A DNA stretch of 64,000 nucleotides from Sphingomonas mollis (GCF_016427505.1 NZ_JAELXS010000004.1:1-64000), one strand, 5' to 3'; shown: positions 25,947 through 35,806, numbered from the stretch's first letter. The notes: generated by a model from the letters alone, not told the origin. Numbers and translations: made by a program.

Positions 25947-26939
25947 TCAACGATGCCGCAACGCCTCGTCCAGCCGCGCCAGCGCGTCTGGTCCATCGGG
26001 CAGACCGATCCGCAGCCAGTCCGGCGCATAATCGAACGGGCGCGTCAGGATACCGGCCCGTGCCAGCCGCTCGAAGATCGCGCCCGCCGTCCCGGTCTGC
26101 ACCAGCCGGAACAGAGGACATTCACCGCGCGGGGTCAGCCCATGGCCGCGCAATACCCGGTCCAGCGCCGCACTCTTGCCCGCCAGCCTCACACGTGTTG
26201 CGTCGATCCACGCCCGATCGCGATAAGCCGCCGTCCCCCACGCGATCGCCGCGCTCGACACCGGCCAGCTTCCCATCCGCTCCGCCACCGCCGCGACCAG
26301 ATCGACCGCCCCGCACACGAAGCCCAGCCGCAACCCCGCCAGCCCGAAAAACTTGCCGAACGACCGCAACACCAGCACGCGATCATCAGCCGTCAGCAGC
26401 GGCAGGACGCTGCCACCCGGCATCGCATCGGCAAAAGCCTCGTCGATCACCACCACTCCGCCCCGCGCTGCCAGATCGCGCGCAAGGCGCAGCAGTGTAT
26501 CTGGAGCGATCATCTCGCCATCGGGATTGTTCGGATTGGCGAGCAGCAAAGTGCCGTCGATCACCCCACCCCGAAGCACGGCGTCGCGATCGATCGCCCT
26601 CGCCCCCGGCAACGCCGCGAGGTGCGTACGATAGGATGGCGCGATAACGTGGAACGGCTCAGGCAGAGACAGATGCGCAAGCGACCGCAACGCGATCTCG
26701 CTGCCCGGCACCGCGGCGATGGCGATATCGGGCGCGTCGAATGCAGCGGCTGCAGCATCGGTCAGTGCCCGCAGCGCGGACACCGACGGCAACGCCCGCC
26801 AGTCGATCTCGGGCAACGCGGCCGTTTGCCACGCAAAGGGATTGATCCCGGTCGACAGGTCGATCCACGGCATCGGCGCATCCGGATATCGAAGCGCCGC
26901 CTCGTCCACGCGACCGCCATGAAAGGTCAAAGCCTGCAC
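25947..26939 (-). CDS. cobC: Threonine-phosphate decarboxylase CobC
   Basis: The 330-residue fold-type I PLP enzyme supplies (R)-1-amino-2-propanol phosphate for the nucleotide-loop linker. FHGGRVDEAALRYP opens the protein, followed by WIDLSTGINPFAW and LLANPNNPDGEM. VVIDEAFADA precedes SFGKFFGLAGLRLGF, which contains the PLP lysine in the SFGK context. A GTG at 26939 is chosen because it begins just before the conserved HGG motif and no ATG precedes it sensibly; the open frame runs 531 bp further up, antisense to cobU. It heads the cobC-cobD-cobQ arm. Confidence 0.93.
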   Translation of the reverse strand: MQALTFHGGRVDEAALRYPDAPMPWIDLSTGINPFAWQTAALPEIDWRALPSVSALRALTDAAAAAFDAPDIAIAAVPGSEIALRSLAHLSLPEPFHVIAPSYRTHLAALPGARAIDRDAVLRGGVIDGTLLLANPNNPDGEMIAPDTLLRLARDLAARGGVVVIDEAFADAMPGGSVLPLLTADDRVLVLRSFGKFFGLAGLRLGFVCGAVDLVAAVAERMGSWPVSSAAIAWGTAAYRDRAWIDATRVRLAGKSAALDRVLRGHGLTPRGECPLFRLVQTGTAGAIFERLARAGILTRPFDYAPDWLRIGLPDGPDALARLDEALRHR

Positions 26940-27009
26940 CGTTACGCCTCGACGGGAATGATCGGGGCGTCCATCGACGTTCGGCGCGGTGCAGGCAAGG
27001 GGGTGGACG

Positions 27010-27540
27010 ATGACGGGCGGATCGAATGATGGGAAACGGACGATGCTCGTGCTCGGCGGCACCCGCTCCGGCAAGAGCCGCCATGCCCAGATGCTGGCGG
27101 AGGCGCATGGCGGCCGGCTGGTCTTCATCGCCACCGCGCAGGCGTTCGACGGTGAGATGACCGACCGCATCGCCCGCCACCGCGCCGATCGCGACGGCCG
27201 CTGGCTGACCGTCGAAGCCCCGCTCGATCTGGCCGAAGCCATCGCCGGGCAAGACGCGGATGATGCCATCATCCTCGTCGACTGCCTCACCCTGTGGACG
27301 TCGAACCTGATGCTGGCGGAGGAAAATGTGGACACGCGCCTCGCCACGCTGTGCGACACCCTTATGCGGGTATCGGGCCGCGTCATCCTCGTATCGAGCG
27401 AGGTCGGCTGGGGGATCGTGCCGGACAATGCGCTCGCCCGCCGCTTTCGCGACCTGGCCGGCACGATCAATCAACGCGTCGCCGCCGTGGTGGACGGCGT
27501 GACGCTGGTCGTCGCGGGCATCCCCATGCCACTCAAATGA
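27010..27540 (+). CDS. cobU: Adenosylcobinamide kinase/guanylyltransferase CobU (CobP)
   Basis: The 176-residue bifunctional enzyme phosphorylates adenosylcobinamide and transfers GMP to it. The P-loop LGGTRSGKSRHAQ (about 15-27), FIATAQAFDGEM, RIARHRADR, a LVDCLTLWTSNLM block and SSEVGWGIVPDN with a late LAGTINQRVA are diagnostic. An upstream AAGGGGG (26997-27003) supports ATG 27010 over 26989. It is divergent from cobC, with only about 70 bp between the starts and no riboswitch in that gap. It ends 9 bp before the convergent glpK stop. Confidence 0.95.
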   Translation: MTGGSNDGKRTMLVLGGTRSGKSRHAQMLAEAHGGRLVFIATAQAFDGEMTDRIARHRADRDGRWLTVEAPLDLAEAIAGQDADDAIILVDCLTLWTSNLMLAEENVDTRLATLCDTLMRVSGRVILVSSEVGWGIVPDNALARRFRDLAGTINQRVAAVVDGVTLVVAGIPMPLK

Positions 27541-27549
27541 CCCGAACCG

Positions 27550-29037
27550 TCACGCACTCAGCGTCCGTTGCAACGCATCGCGCCACCCGCTGACCAGCCG
27601 CGTCCGGCGCGCTTCCTCCATCGCCGGCGTGAACGTCCGGTCGCGCGACCACAGTGCCTCGATCGCCGGCAACCCTGACCAGATGCCCGTCGCCAGCCCC
27701 GCATGGAACGCCGCCCCCCGCGCGGTCGTCTCCAGATCCGCCGGCCGCTCCACCGGTACGTCGAGCAGGTCGGCAAGGAACGCGCACAGCCAGTCGTTCG
27801 CCGCCATCCCGCCATCGACGCGCACCGTCGCCGGTCGCACCCCGCTGTCGGCGATCATCGCCTCGATCAGGTCCATCGTCTGATACCCGACCGCCTCCAG
27901 CGCCGCCCGCGCCAGATGCGCCTGCGTCGCGCCCAGCGTCAGGCCGAAGATCGCGCCGCGCGCATCGGGGTCCCAATGCGGCGCACCCAAACCCGCGAAA
28001 GCCGGCACCATATAGACGCCGTGACTGTCCGGCACCTGCGTCGCCATGTCGTCGGTCTCGCGCGCATGGGTGATGACGCCGATCCCGTCGCGCAGCCACT
28101 TCACCGCCGCTCCCGCCACGAAGATCGATCCCTCCAGCGCATAGGTCGTCCGCCCGTCCAGCCGATACGCAGGCGTGGTCAGCAGGCGATGGTCTGACGC
28201 GATCGCCTCGTCGCCGGTGTTCATCAGCATGAAGCACCCGGTGCCATAAGTGGATTTGACCATCCCGCGCGCGAAGCAAGCCTGCCCGAACAACGCTGCC
28301 TGCTGGTCGCCCGCGATCCCCGCGATCGGGATCGACGCGTCGAACAGGCCGGGCGCGGTGTGGCCATAGATGTGCGCATTGTCATGCACTACCGGCAGCA
28401 TCGCCATCGGCACGTCCAGCAACCGGCAAAGCTCCTCGTCCCAGCAGCCACGATGGATGTCCCATAACAGCGTCCGCGACGCATTGGTCACGTCGGTCGC
28501 ATGCACGGCCCCGCCGGTCAGCCGCCAAAGCAAAAAACTGTCGATCGTTCCGAACGCCAGTTCGCCCCGCGCCGCCCTGTCGCGTGCGCCACCGACATGA
28601 TCGAGTATCCACGCGATCTTGGTGCCGGAAAAATACGGATCGAGCAGCAGGCCGGTTCGCACCCGCACCATCGCCTCCGCCCCATCCTCCTTCAACTGGC
28701 GACAGCGCGGCGCCGTCCGCCGGTCCTGCCACACGATCGCGCGATGAATCGGCGCACCCGTCGCGCGGTCCCACACCACCACCGTCTCGCGCTGGTTGGT
28801 GATGCCGATGCCGGCGATCCCACTCGCCCCCACGCCGCTGGCCCCGATCGCCTCGCGCGCAGTAGCCAGCGTGTCGCGCCAGATATCTTCCGGATCATGC
28901 TCCACCCAGCCGGGCTCGGGGTAATGCTGCACGAACTCGCGTTGCGCGATCGATACCCGCCGCGCCCCGGCATCAAAGATGATGCTGCGCGTGGAGGTCG
29001 TGCCCTGATCGATCGCCAGAATATGCGTCGCGGCCAT
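27550..29037 (-). CDS. glpK: Glycerol kinase GlpK
   Basis: The 495-residue FGGY-family kinase converts glycerol to sn-glycerol 3-phosphate with ATP. The start [19 protein letters not shown] holds the phosphate-1 motif. [57 protein letters not shown] and [12 protein letters not shown] follow, and [11 protein letters not shown] is near the C-terminus. Length is typical. GGAGAGG sits a few bases before the ATG. It is divergent from glpD with 71 bp between starts. No glpF facilitator or glpR repressor is nearby. Confidence 0.96.
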   Translation of the reverse strand: MAATHILAIDQGTTSTRSIIFDAGARRVSIAQREFVQHYPEPGWVEHDPEDIWRDTLATAREAIGASGVGASGIAGIGITNQRETVVVWDRATGAPIHRAIVWQDRRTAPRCRQLKEDGAEAMVRVRTGLLLDPYFSGTKIAWILDHVGGARDRAARGELAFGTIDSFLLWRLTGGAVHATDVTNASRTLLWDIHRGCWDEELCRLLDVPMAMLPVVHDNAHIYGHTAPGLFDASIPIAGIAGDQQAALFGQACFARGMVKSTYGTGCFMLMNTGDEAIASDHRLLTTPAYRLDGRTTYALEGSIFVAGAAVKWLRDGIGVITHARETDDMATQVPDSHGVYMVPAFAGLGAPHWDPDARGAIFGLTLGATQAHLARAALEAVGYQTMDLIEAMIADSGVRPATVRVDGGMAANDWLCAFLADLLDVPVERPADLETTARGAAFHAGLATGIWSGLPAIEALWSRDRTFTPAMEEARRTRLVSGWRDALQRTLSA

Positions 29038-29108
29038 GTCGATCCTCTCCGCCGATTGTCGCGCCCATTTAGCGCCCTGCTTCCGGTCTAGCCGATGATG
29101 CGATACCA

Positions 29109-30614
29109 ATGCACCCGGTGACCTATGATCTGCTCATCGTCGGCGGCGGCATCAACGGCGCCGGCATCGCGCGCGATGCGGCCGGGCGCGGTCTGTCGGT
29201 CCTGCTGGTCGATCAGGACGATCTCGCCGGACACACCTCCTCCGCCTCCACCAAGCTGATCCATGGCGGCCTGCGCTATCTGGAATATGGTGAATTCCGG
29301 CTGGTTCGGGAGGCGCTGGTCGAGCGCGAGCGGCTGTGGCGGATGGCGCCGCATATCATCTGGCCGCTGCGCTTCGTCCTGCCACAGACGCAGTCGCCCC
29401 GGCCCGGCTGGATGGTCCGGCTCGGCCTCTTCCTCTACGATCATCTCGGCGGGCGCGACCGGCTGCCCGGCACCGAGACCGTCTCGCTCGATCATTCCCC
29501 GCTGGGCCACGGCCTGATCGATCCCCACGGCACCGCCTTCGTCTATTCGGACTGCTGGGTGGAGGACAGCCGTCTGGTCGTCCTGAACGCGCTGGATGCC
29601 GCCGAGCGAGGCGCCGAGATCCGGACACGCACCCGCCTCACCCGCGCCAGGCGCCACGGCGACCACTGGCAGGCGACGATCGCCAATGCGGCGGGCGAGC
29701 ACCGCGTGAAGGCGCGCGCGCTGGTGAACGCGGCGGGGCCATGGGTGGCGGACGTGATCGGCCGGGTCGCCGGGCTGGACAGCGAGCACGGTGTCCGGTT
29801 GGTAAAGGGCAGCCATATCGTCGTGCCGAGCCTCTATGACGGCGCGCACGCCTTCATGCTGCAGAACCCCGACCGCCGCATCGTCTTCGCCATCCCCTAT
29901 GAAGGCCGCTTCACTCTCATCGGCACCACCGACGAACCGTGGCATGGCCCGCCCGCCAGGGCGTCGATCGATGCGGAGGAAACCGCGTATCTGCTGGCGA
30001 CGGCAAACCGCTATTTCGCGCGACAGATCGCCGCGACCGATATCATCTGGACCTATGCCGGCATCCGCCCCTTGCACGACGACCGGGCCGGCAACGCGTC
30101 GGCGGTGACCCGAGACTATGCATTCGATCTCGATGTCGATGACGGCCGATTGCCGATCCTCAGCATCTTCGGCGGCAAGATCACCACCTATCGCAAGCTC
30201 GCCGAACACGCGATGCGCGACCTGAAACGCTTCTTCTCCGACATGCCGGGCGAGTGGACTGCCGACACCCCGCTTCCCGGCGGCGACATACCCGATGCCG
30301 ATTTCGACCGCTTCGTCGCAGATCTGAAGCGCGAGCGACCGCAACTGTCGCCTCCGCTCGTTTATCGGCTGGCACGGGCATATGGCACGCGGGCCCGCCA
30401 CATACTGGGCGAGGCAAGCACCGACGCCGATCTGGGTGAGGATTTTGGTGCCGGCCTGACCCGCGCCGAACTTGACTATCTCGTCACCACCGAATGGGCA
30501 CGCACGGCAGAGAACATATTGTTCCGCCGCAGCAAACTGGGCCTGCACGCCCCGGCGGATACGGCAACCCGGATCACGGCATATCTGAATACACACCCGG
30601 TCACAGCGCACTGA
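29109..30614 (+). CDS. glpD: Aerobic glycerol-3-phosphate dehydrogenase GlpD
   Basis: The 501-residue FAD flavoprotein oxidises glycerol 3-phosphate to dihydroxyacetone phosphate at the inner membrane and feeds electrons to quinone. The N-terminal dinucleotide motif [21 protein letters not shown], then [35 protein letters not shown] and IGTTDEPW are GlpD marks. The C-terminal DAO_C helical domain contains [19 protein letters not shown]. Length is typical. Its last 14 bases overlap the end of the convergent pilus gene. Confidence 0.96.
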   Translation: MHPVTYDLLIVGGGINGAGIARDAAGRGLSVLLVDQDDLAGHTSSASTKLIHGGLRYLEYGEFRLVREALVERERLWRMAPHIIWPLRFVLPQTQSPRPGWMVRLGLFLYDHLGGRDRLPGTETVSLDHSPLGHGLIDPHGTAFVYSDCWVEDSRLVVLNALDAAERGAEIRTRTRLTRARRHGDHWQATIANAAGEHRVKARALVNAAGPWVADVIGRVAGLDSEHGVRLVKGSHIVVPSLYDGAHAFMLQNPDRRIVFAIPYEGRFTLIGTTDEPWHGPPARASIDAEETAYLLATANRYFARQIAATDIIWTYAGIRPLHDDRAGNASAVTRDYAFDLDVDDGRLPILSIFGGKITTYRKLAEHAMRDLKRFFSDMPGEWTADTPLPGGDIPDADFDRFVADLKRERPQLSPPLVYRLARAYGTRARHILGEASTDADLGEDFGAGLTRAELDYLVTTEWARTAENILFRRSKLGLHAPADTATRITAYLNTHPVTAH

Positions 30615-31512
30615 TCTCCAGCGTCAGCACATCCTCATAATCGCCCGCGACATGCGGGCCGACGGTGCCGAGCCTCAGTTCAAGCGGAATGGACATTCCC
30701 GCGGCCGATCGCGGTGCCTCGATCACTTGCTCCCAATGGCGGGTCAGGTCGATCTCTTCGCCGCGCAGCCGGGCCTGATAGGGAAAACCCTCGTCGCCAT
30801 CGCGCTTGTCCTTCAACAGCAACCGGCCGCGATGCGCGGAATCGATCGTCAGGCGCGCGGTGGTGTTGGCCCGCACCTGCAGGAAAACGCTGCGCGTCGC
30901 ATCGCTGGCCAGGATGCCGAAGTCGATATGCGACACCGTCGATCCCTCACCGAACGTCCCCGCCGCCCCCGCGATGTTCATCTGCGCGCGCGGCACTGCG
31001 GATAACAGCACGCGCACCGGAGCTGGCGCCGTATTCGTCGCCGGCGCGCCGATATCGCGCACGTCCAGCATCAGGTCCAGCGCATGGTCGCCCGCTTCCG
31101 GCACCGCATCCTGCGTCACCAGCGCCTCCAGCGGCACCGTCATCCGCCCGTTACCGGCCATGGTGATCCGCCAGATGCCGGGCGTGGCGGTCGTCGCCAC
31201 TGCCGCGCTGCCGGCACGCGAGGAGAACGCGACCCTGACGTCCGTATCGGGGATGACGGCGTCGCCGACCGGCAGCCGTTCCGCGTTCAGCAAGAGCAGA
31301 TCAACGGTGCAGGCATCCTTATCGCGGTTCTCGAGCTCGAAATTCTGCCGCCCGACGGTGCGCGAGAAGGCGAACGCATCGTAATCCAGCCGCATCGTCG
31401 CGCCCGCTGCGACCAACGTCACATCGCAAGCCGCCGCCCGCCCGACGGCGAGCGTCAGGACGAACAGCGCCATCAGGACACGGCTAGCGACCGACGCGCA
31501 ACACGCCGACAT
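30601..31512 (-). CDS. Spore-coat-U (SCPU) domain protein of the pilus operon
   Basis: The 303-residue exported protein starts with a hydrophobic signal (VLMALFVLTLAVGRAAA, cleavage probably before CDVTL). Two SCPU-like beta domains follow, roughly residues 29-165 and 166-303. The second has SHIDFGILASDATRSVFLQVRANT and ends with the [10 protein letters not shown] strand that resembles the pilin's last strand. Last in the operon after the usher, it may be the tip adhesin (the CsuE position), which is inference. ATG 31512 overlaps the usher end by 29 bp; ATG 31473 would give a weaker signal peptide. Confidence 0.8.
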   Translation of the reverse strand: MSACCASVASRVLMALFVLTLAVGRAAACDVTLVAAGATMRLDYDAFAFSRTVGRQNFELENRDKDACTVDLLLLNAERLPVGDAVIPDTDVRVAFSSRAGSAAVATTATPGIWRITMAGNGRMTVPLEALVTQDAVPEAGDHALDLMLDVRDIGAPATNTAPAPVRVLLSAVPRAQMNIAGAAGTFGEGSTVSHIDFGILASDATRSVFLQVRANTTARLTIDSAHRGRLLLKDKRDGDEGFPYQARLRGEEIDLTRHWEQVIEAPRSAAGMSIPLELRLGTVGPHVAGDYEDVLTLEISAL

Positions 31513-33979
31513 CGACGATCCCCTTCGTTTTGGCCTTGATCTCGAATTCGGCGGGCGAATGGCCCGCGATCATCAGTCGATACCGGCCGGGTGCCAGCCG
31601 GTCCGCTACGAAACGACCGGCGCGGTTGGTGAAGAAGCCGCGATCCTTCCAGCCCTTGGCCAGCGCTGTATCGACCGGCACGATCGTTCCCGTCGCCAAC
31701 GCCAGCGGACCGTCCGGCGATGCCAGCACGCCGACCGCGATCCGCGACGCGTCGCTGCCGATCATGCTGCGATATCCCGATCCGTAACCGGGGAATATCT
31801 CGATATTGCCCGCGCCCAGATCATATCCATCGGGCAACGGATCGACCTTCACGTCGTACCGCCCGATGCCATAGGCGCGATTGACCGGCACCAATGCCGG
31901 CCCGAACCAACCGGACCGCGCGATCACCCGGTCGCCGGACATGATCTGCGCCTTCGACCCCGACAGCGTCTCGTGCAGCGGCGCGATCACGAACGCATCG
32001 TCGACCGATCGACCGACCGCGAACGTGCCGCCGGCGAACCCGATGAGCGACCGCAGGTTCCAGTCGGAGGTGTTTGACGTGCGCCCACCGGGTCCGGCGG
32101 TTTCCAGCCGGTTGTGATTGACGACCAGATCGAACCGGTTGTTGATATAAGCCAGCCGGCCGGATGCCGCCGTCTCGCCGCGATCGCGGGTATAACGCAC
32201 CGCGCCGCTGACCTCGCCCAGCCGCCCTTCGCTCGTACGGCTGACCTCCACCTCTGTCCGTCCCCGGCCGCTGTCGTACCGGGCATCGGCATAGTCCCGC
32301 CGGCCGAGCCGCAGCGACAGGCCGACCGCGATCCGATCCTCGTCGCTGCGCGGATCGCGCGACATCGTCCGCGTCGCCGTCATGTTCAGTCCGATCCGCC
32401 CGAAACTCCGCCCCAGCGACAGGTCGATCCGGCGCACGTCGAAACCGGGTTTACGCACCTTCGTATAGCCACCGCCGATGCCCAGACTGATATCGAAGGG
32501 CGCCTGCCACTGGACCAGCGCCGCGGTCTGCAACGCCTGCGAGTTGCGGGCCTCGCGGGCAAACGCATCCTGAAACGACACGCTTCGATAGATTGCCGAT
32601 GCGTTGACGCGCAGATCACTGGCCTCCCGCAACGAGAAGTCGCCCCGGTAATCGACCGATGCGGCATAGCCCATACCGCCGCGCCGGTAATCCATGCTCG
32701 CCGCCCCCTCGACCTGCACGAAGCCCAGCCGATTGCCCACCACGACCACACCGCCGATCTGCCCGGCCCTGCTGGTCGATTGCCCATCCACGCCGACCGT
32801 CAGCATGTCCGATATCCCGTGATAGGCGTAACCGGTCGCCGCCGGCGACAGGCCGTATTGAAAGCGCCCGCGATCGCGCACGCCGGCCGATGCGCCGAAC
32901 TCGGTCGTGCCGCGGGTCAACAGGCTACTGCTGTTGAAGACGTTGAAATCGACGATCTCGCGCCGCCCGCCGACATCCTCGACGACCAGTTGGACCTGAT
33001 TGGGTCCGGTGGCGAGCGGGAAGTCGCCGATATCATATCGGCCTGCTTCCAGCCGGATGGTCTGCACCCGGATCTGATTGACGATCACGTCGACGCTGGA
33101 TGCCCGTTCCAACGTGAAATCGCGCCGGCCGATCGGCCGCGTGTTCTGGAACGGGCGTATCGTGGAATAAGCCCGCTCGATGCCGATGCCCAGAATACGC
33201 CCCGATCCCTGGAACGAGGTCGAACTCGGCGTGAACTCGCCGACCGTCATGCGCAGCGCCTGATCGAAACTGTCGCGCGTCGCGCGGATTTCGCGGCGCA
33301 GCCACCGCTCGCCATTGTAACTGGCGCCGCCGGTCAGCGTCACGCCGCCGAAGCCGCCGATATTCGCGATGCCGTTCAGGTCGGCGCGGACGCGAGCGAA
33401 GCCGCTGGCCGGCCCGCCATGCACGTAACGCTGCGTCGCCGCGACGTTGACGCCCGCCGCGAAGGGGGCGGCCGGCACATAACTGGACGGCACCGGCACA
33501 TCGGGTTGCGGCTGCAGCCTCAGCGCGGCGGGCAGCGTGGCATCGGGGGCCAGCGTGGCGGCCACCTCCAGCGCCAGACTATCGAACCGGATCTTCAGGC
33601 CGGGGATGTCGAGCTCGGTGAAATCCACCCGCGGCCGACCTGCGATCCGTCCCTCCAGTTCGGTTAGCATCCGGCGTTCGATCACCGGCGCGATCAGCGC
33701 CGTCAGGCGCCGCGCATCGATCTCGCCGTCACCCTTGGCATCGACCGCGATGCTGATCGTCCCCAGGAACTTGCCGTTCAGTTTCAGCGACACCTCCAGC
33801 GGCGTGCGCACCGGCTTGATCCGGCCGAGCGGCGATGCGCCCGCCTGTGGCTGGGGCTGATCGATCATGGCCACCTGGACCTGCGCTGCGGCGGGTGCCG
33901 CCATCTGGGCGGCCGCCAAGGCGCAGCAGACCGCCGTCCGCGACAGGTCGCCAGCGGCTGGCTGGCGCAGGCGCGACAT
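31484..33979 (-). CDS. Outer-membrane usher of chaperone-usher pilus
   Basis: The 831-residue outer-membrane usher threads pilin subunits through its 24-strand barrel. An Ala-rich signal peptide (to about residue 33, AAPAAAQ) precedes a PapC-N-like domain with LEVSLKLNGKFLG. The barrel contains SFQGSGRILGIGIERA and GPNQVQLVVEDVGGRREIVD (plug region). The C-terminal part has LAPGRYRLMIAGHSPAEFEI. The low similarity to classic FimD and the SCPU-type subunits suggest a CsuD-like or related clade. The gene follows the chaperone gene after only 3 bp. Confidence 0.9.
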   Translation of the reverse strand: MSRLRQPAAGDLSRTAVCCALAAAQMAAPAAAQVQVAMIDQPQPQAGASPLGRIKPVRTPLEVSLKLNGKFLGTISIAVDAKGDGEIDARRLTALIAPVIERRMLTELEGRIAGRPRVDFTELDIPGLKIRFDSLALEVAATLAPDATLPAALRLQPQPDVPVPSSYVPAAPFAAGVNVAATQRYVHGGPASGFARVRADLNGIANIGGFGGVTLTGGASYNGERWLRREIRATRDSFDQALRMTVGEFTPSSTSFQGSGRILGIGIERAYSTIRPFQNTRPIGRRDFTLERASSVDVIVNQIRVQTIRLEAGRYDIGDFPLATGPNQVQLVVEDVGGRREIVDFNVFNSSSLLTRGTTEFGASAGVRDRGRFQYGLSPAATGYAYHGISDMLTVGVDGQSTSRAGQIGGVVVVGNRLGFVQVEGAASMDYRRGGMGYAASVDYRGDFSLREASDLRVNASAIYRSVSFQDAFAREARNSQALQTAALVQWQAPFDISLGIGGGYTKVRKPGFDVRRIDLSLGRSFGRIGLNMTATRTMSRDPRSDEDRIAVGLSLRLGRRDYADARYDSGRGRTEVEVSRTSEGRLGEVSGAVRYTRDRGETAASGRLAYINNRFDLVVNHNRLETAGPGGRTSNTSDWNLRSLIGFAGGTFAVGRSVDDAFVIAPLHETLSGSKAQIMSGDRVIARSGWFGPALVPVNRAYGIGRYDVKVDPLPDGYDLGAGNIEIFPGYGSGYRSMIGSDASRIAVGVLASPDGPLALATGTIVPVDTALAKGWKDRGFFTNRAGRFVADRLAPGRYRLMIAGHSPAEFEIKAKTKGIVDVGVLRVGR

Positions 33980-33982
33980 ACA

Positions 33983-34720
33983 TCACTGATCGGAAAGCGT
34001 TGGCTTGATCGACCCGCTAAGGCCCGCGACATCCTTCGACGCGATCGTCGCCCGGCGGACCTGCCCCGGCATGAACGCGGAGAAATTGCCGATATTGACG
34101 TGGTCGGCGTCCAGCGTCACCGATTTGCCTGCGGCATCGGTCAGCGTCAGCTTCGCCGCGTTCATCATCGACACGCCCTTGCCACCATTGTCGATGCTCA
34201 GCATCAGGTCGCCATTCGGCGCCCGTCCGGCTTCCTTCAGCGTCAGCGCGGGCTTCGCGGCCGGCGGCGACACGATGATGTGCGACAGGAAGTTGAAACT
34301 GACCTTCACGTCGGTCGCGGCGCCGGACGACGTCGTGGCCCCGTTCGCGATGTTCAGCGGCAATTGCGACACCCGCACGCCGTACATGCGTGCCATCGCC
34401 AGTGCCGGATCGCCGATATAGCGGACCTGCACGGTCTGCTCCTTGCCCGGTTCGATCGCCGTCTGCGCGGGATAGACCATGACGTCCTTCTCCTCATCGA
34501 CGCGGGTCGGCGTACCGGCCTCGTCGACGGTGGCGCGAAACGGGATCATCTCCAGCGTGATCGGCACCGCGCCGGTGTTCTTGATCGACATGGTCAGGCG
34601 CGCATTCGCCCCCGATGGCTCGATCGTCGCCAGCATCGGCTGGACCTGATACCCTTGCGCGGAAACCTGGCTGCACCCCATCGTCGCGGCGATCAACGCC
34701 GCCCCCTTCAACAAACGCAT
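33983..34720 (-). CDS. Periplasmic pilus chaperone
   Basis: The 245-residue protein has a signal peptide (MRLLKGAALIAATMGCSQVSAQ). It then shows the two immunoglobulin-like domains of pilus chaperones: ANARLTMSIKNTGAVPITLEM, VYPAQTAIEPGKEQTVQVRYIG (the G1 donor-strand region lies nearby) and KVSFNFLSHIIVSPPAAKP. It should cap SCPU pilins in the periplasm and hand them to the usher. It lies directly downstream of an intrinsic terminator that follows the pilin gene, so its expression should be lower than that of the pilin. Confidence 0.88.
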   Translation of the reverse strand: MRLLKGAALIAATMGCSQVSAQGYQVQPMLATIEPSGANARLTMSIKNTGAVPITLEMIPFRATVDEAGTPTRVDEEKDVMVYPAQTAIEPGKEQTVQVRYIGDPALAMARMYGVRVSQLPLNIANGATTSSGAATDVKVSFNFLSHIIVSPPAAKPALTLKEAGRAPNGDLMLSIDNGGKGVSMMNAAKLTLTDAAGKSVTLDADHVNIGNFSAFMPGQVRRATIASKDVAGLSGSIKPTLSDQ

Positions 34721-34753
34721 CGTCGCTACCCCTGATTACTTCCCCCGAAAAAT

Positions 34754-34781
34754 GACGGGGCTGCTGGCCGGCAGCCCCGTC
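34754..34781 (-). terminator. Intrinsic terminator between pilin and chaperone genes
   Basis: A perfect 11-bp stem, GACGGGGCTGC (34754-34764) with GCAGCCCCGTC (34771-34781) and a 6-nt loop. On the minus strand it is followed at once by ATTTTT. It lies in the 71-bp gap after the pilin stop. It is likely a partial terminator that leaves most transcripts with pilin only and lets some continue into chaperone and usher. Confidence 0.85.
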
Positions 34782-34791
34782 GGTATTCCCG

Positions 34792-35337
34792 TTACACGGC
34801 GGTTGCCGTGAACGAGAACACCTCCTCGTAACTACCGGCCGGGGCAGCATTGGCCGGATAGTTCGTCGAGCCCGGAGCCTGGTTCTGATCGACGGCGACG
34901 TTCATGTTCAGCCACAGTTCCAGTGGTATACCGTTGGCCACGGCTTGGGTGTAACCGCTGCGCGACCGCGTGAAGAACAGGTTGTTCTCGCCGCCGACGG
35001 GATCGGTGTCATGCTCTGCGATGGCGAAGCTCGAATCCTGCGGCGACTTCAATTCCAAGCCGTAATTGATGCGGCCATTCTTGTTGCTGAGGAGATCGCC
35101 GTTCTTGACCGACACGACGAGCTTCGTTCCACCGGCCGAGTTGCACGACAGGCGCAGGTTGGCGACCTGTTGCGTGCCGACCATGGCGATCGAAGCGGTG
35201 CCGCTCGACACGTTAGCGAGGTTGACGTTGCAATATGGTGCGACCGTGCCGGTGACGCTCAGCGATTCCGCCATCGCCGGGCTGGCGACGGTGGCAAGGC
35301 CCAGAGCAGCGGAGCCGAGAAGGAAAAGACGGTTCAT
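34792..35337 (-). CDS. Major pilin, spore-coat-U domain family
   Basis: The 181-residue secreted protein has a clear signal peptide (MNRLFLLGSAALGLATVASPAMA) and one SCPU domain. Two cysteines (PYCNV at about 33 and RLSCNS at about 64) form the family's conserved disulfide. The last strand EEVFSFTATAV matches SCPU subunit ends. It resembles CsuA/B-type major subunits. AAGGGA lies 6-11 nt upstream of the ATG. First in the operon and followed by a strong terminator, it should be the most expressed pilus gene. Confidence 0.88.
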   Translation of the reverse strand: MNRLFLLGSAALGLATVASPAMAESLSVTGTVAPYCNVNLANVSSGTASIAMVGTQQVANLRLSCNSAGGTKLVVSVKNGDLLSNKNGRINYGLELKSPQDSSFAIAEHDTDPVGGENNLFFTRSRSGYTQAVANGIPLELWLNMNVAVDQNQAPGSTNYPANAAPAGSYEEVFSFTATAV

Positions 35338-35806
35338 GGCAAATCCCTTTTGCGTGACGAACTACCTGCGAAGCGGCGCAGGCGCCGGTGCGACCCCCGC
35401 GATGGCGAACCAGCTTCGGAGTCGGCGTCACGATATGCCTCGTCGTTTCCCCCCGCGCCTTTCATCCTGACTAAGCAATCATGACTATACCGCAACGCGA
35501 CCCGGCATGGTGCAGACGAGACGCGTCGATTGCTGATCGTCTCAACCATTTCGGACGATCGGTAACGGTCAAATCCCGTTTTGGGACGAGTACAGGATGA
35601 TCTTTGTTGTCCTCGTCACCCCGTCAAGGGAGCGCACAATTCGTTCGACAAGCATTTGTTATTATATGGAGGCAGCAGAGCGTCGATAAGATCGGATTGA
35701 CGACATGCTACACGCCGCATAATTTCCAACCATTCGACGTGGGGCTTATCACATCGCCGCAACAATGACCGTCACCCACGCTGGTGACGGCGGGGAGAGC
35801 TATATC
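35338..35806. other. Divergent promoter region between pilin and luxR-type gene
   Basis: About 470 bp lie between the minus-strand pilus operon and the plus-strand regulator. No gene is supported. The right half (about 35560-35760) is clearly richer in A/T than the surroundings (for example TTTGTTATTATATGG near 35655), as expected for promoters and regulator sites. The repeated short motif GACGATC or GATCGTC (35544-35570 region) is a weak candidate for regulator binding. No convincing -35/-10 pair is named. Confidence 0.4.

Noticed and set aside
26940..27009. A third cobalamin riboswitch between cobC and cobU
   Set aside because: The gap is only 70 bp and lacks both the B12 box and the GGGAA..GGTG core.
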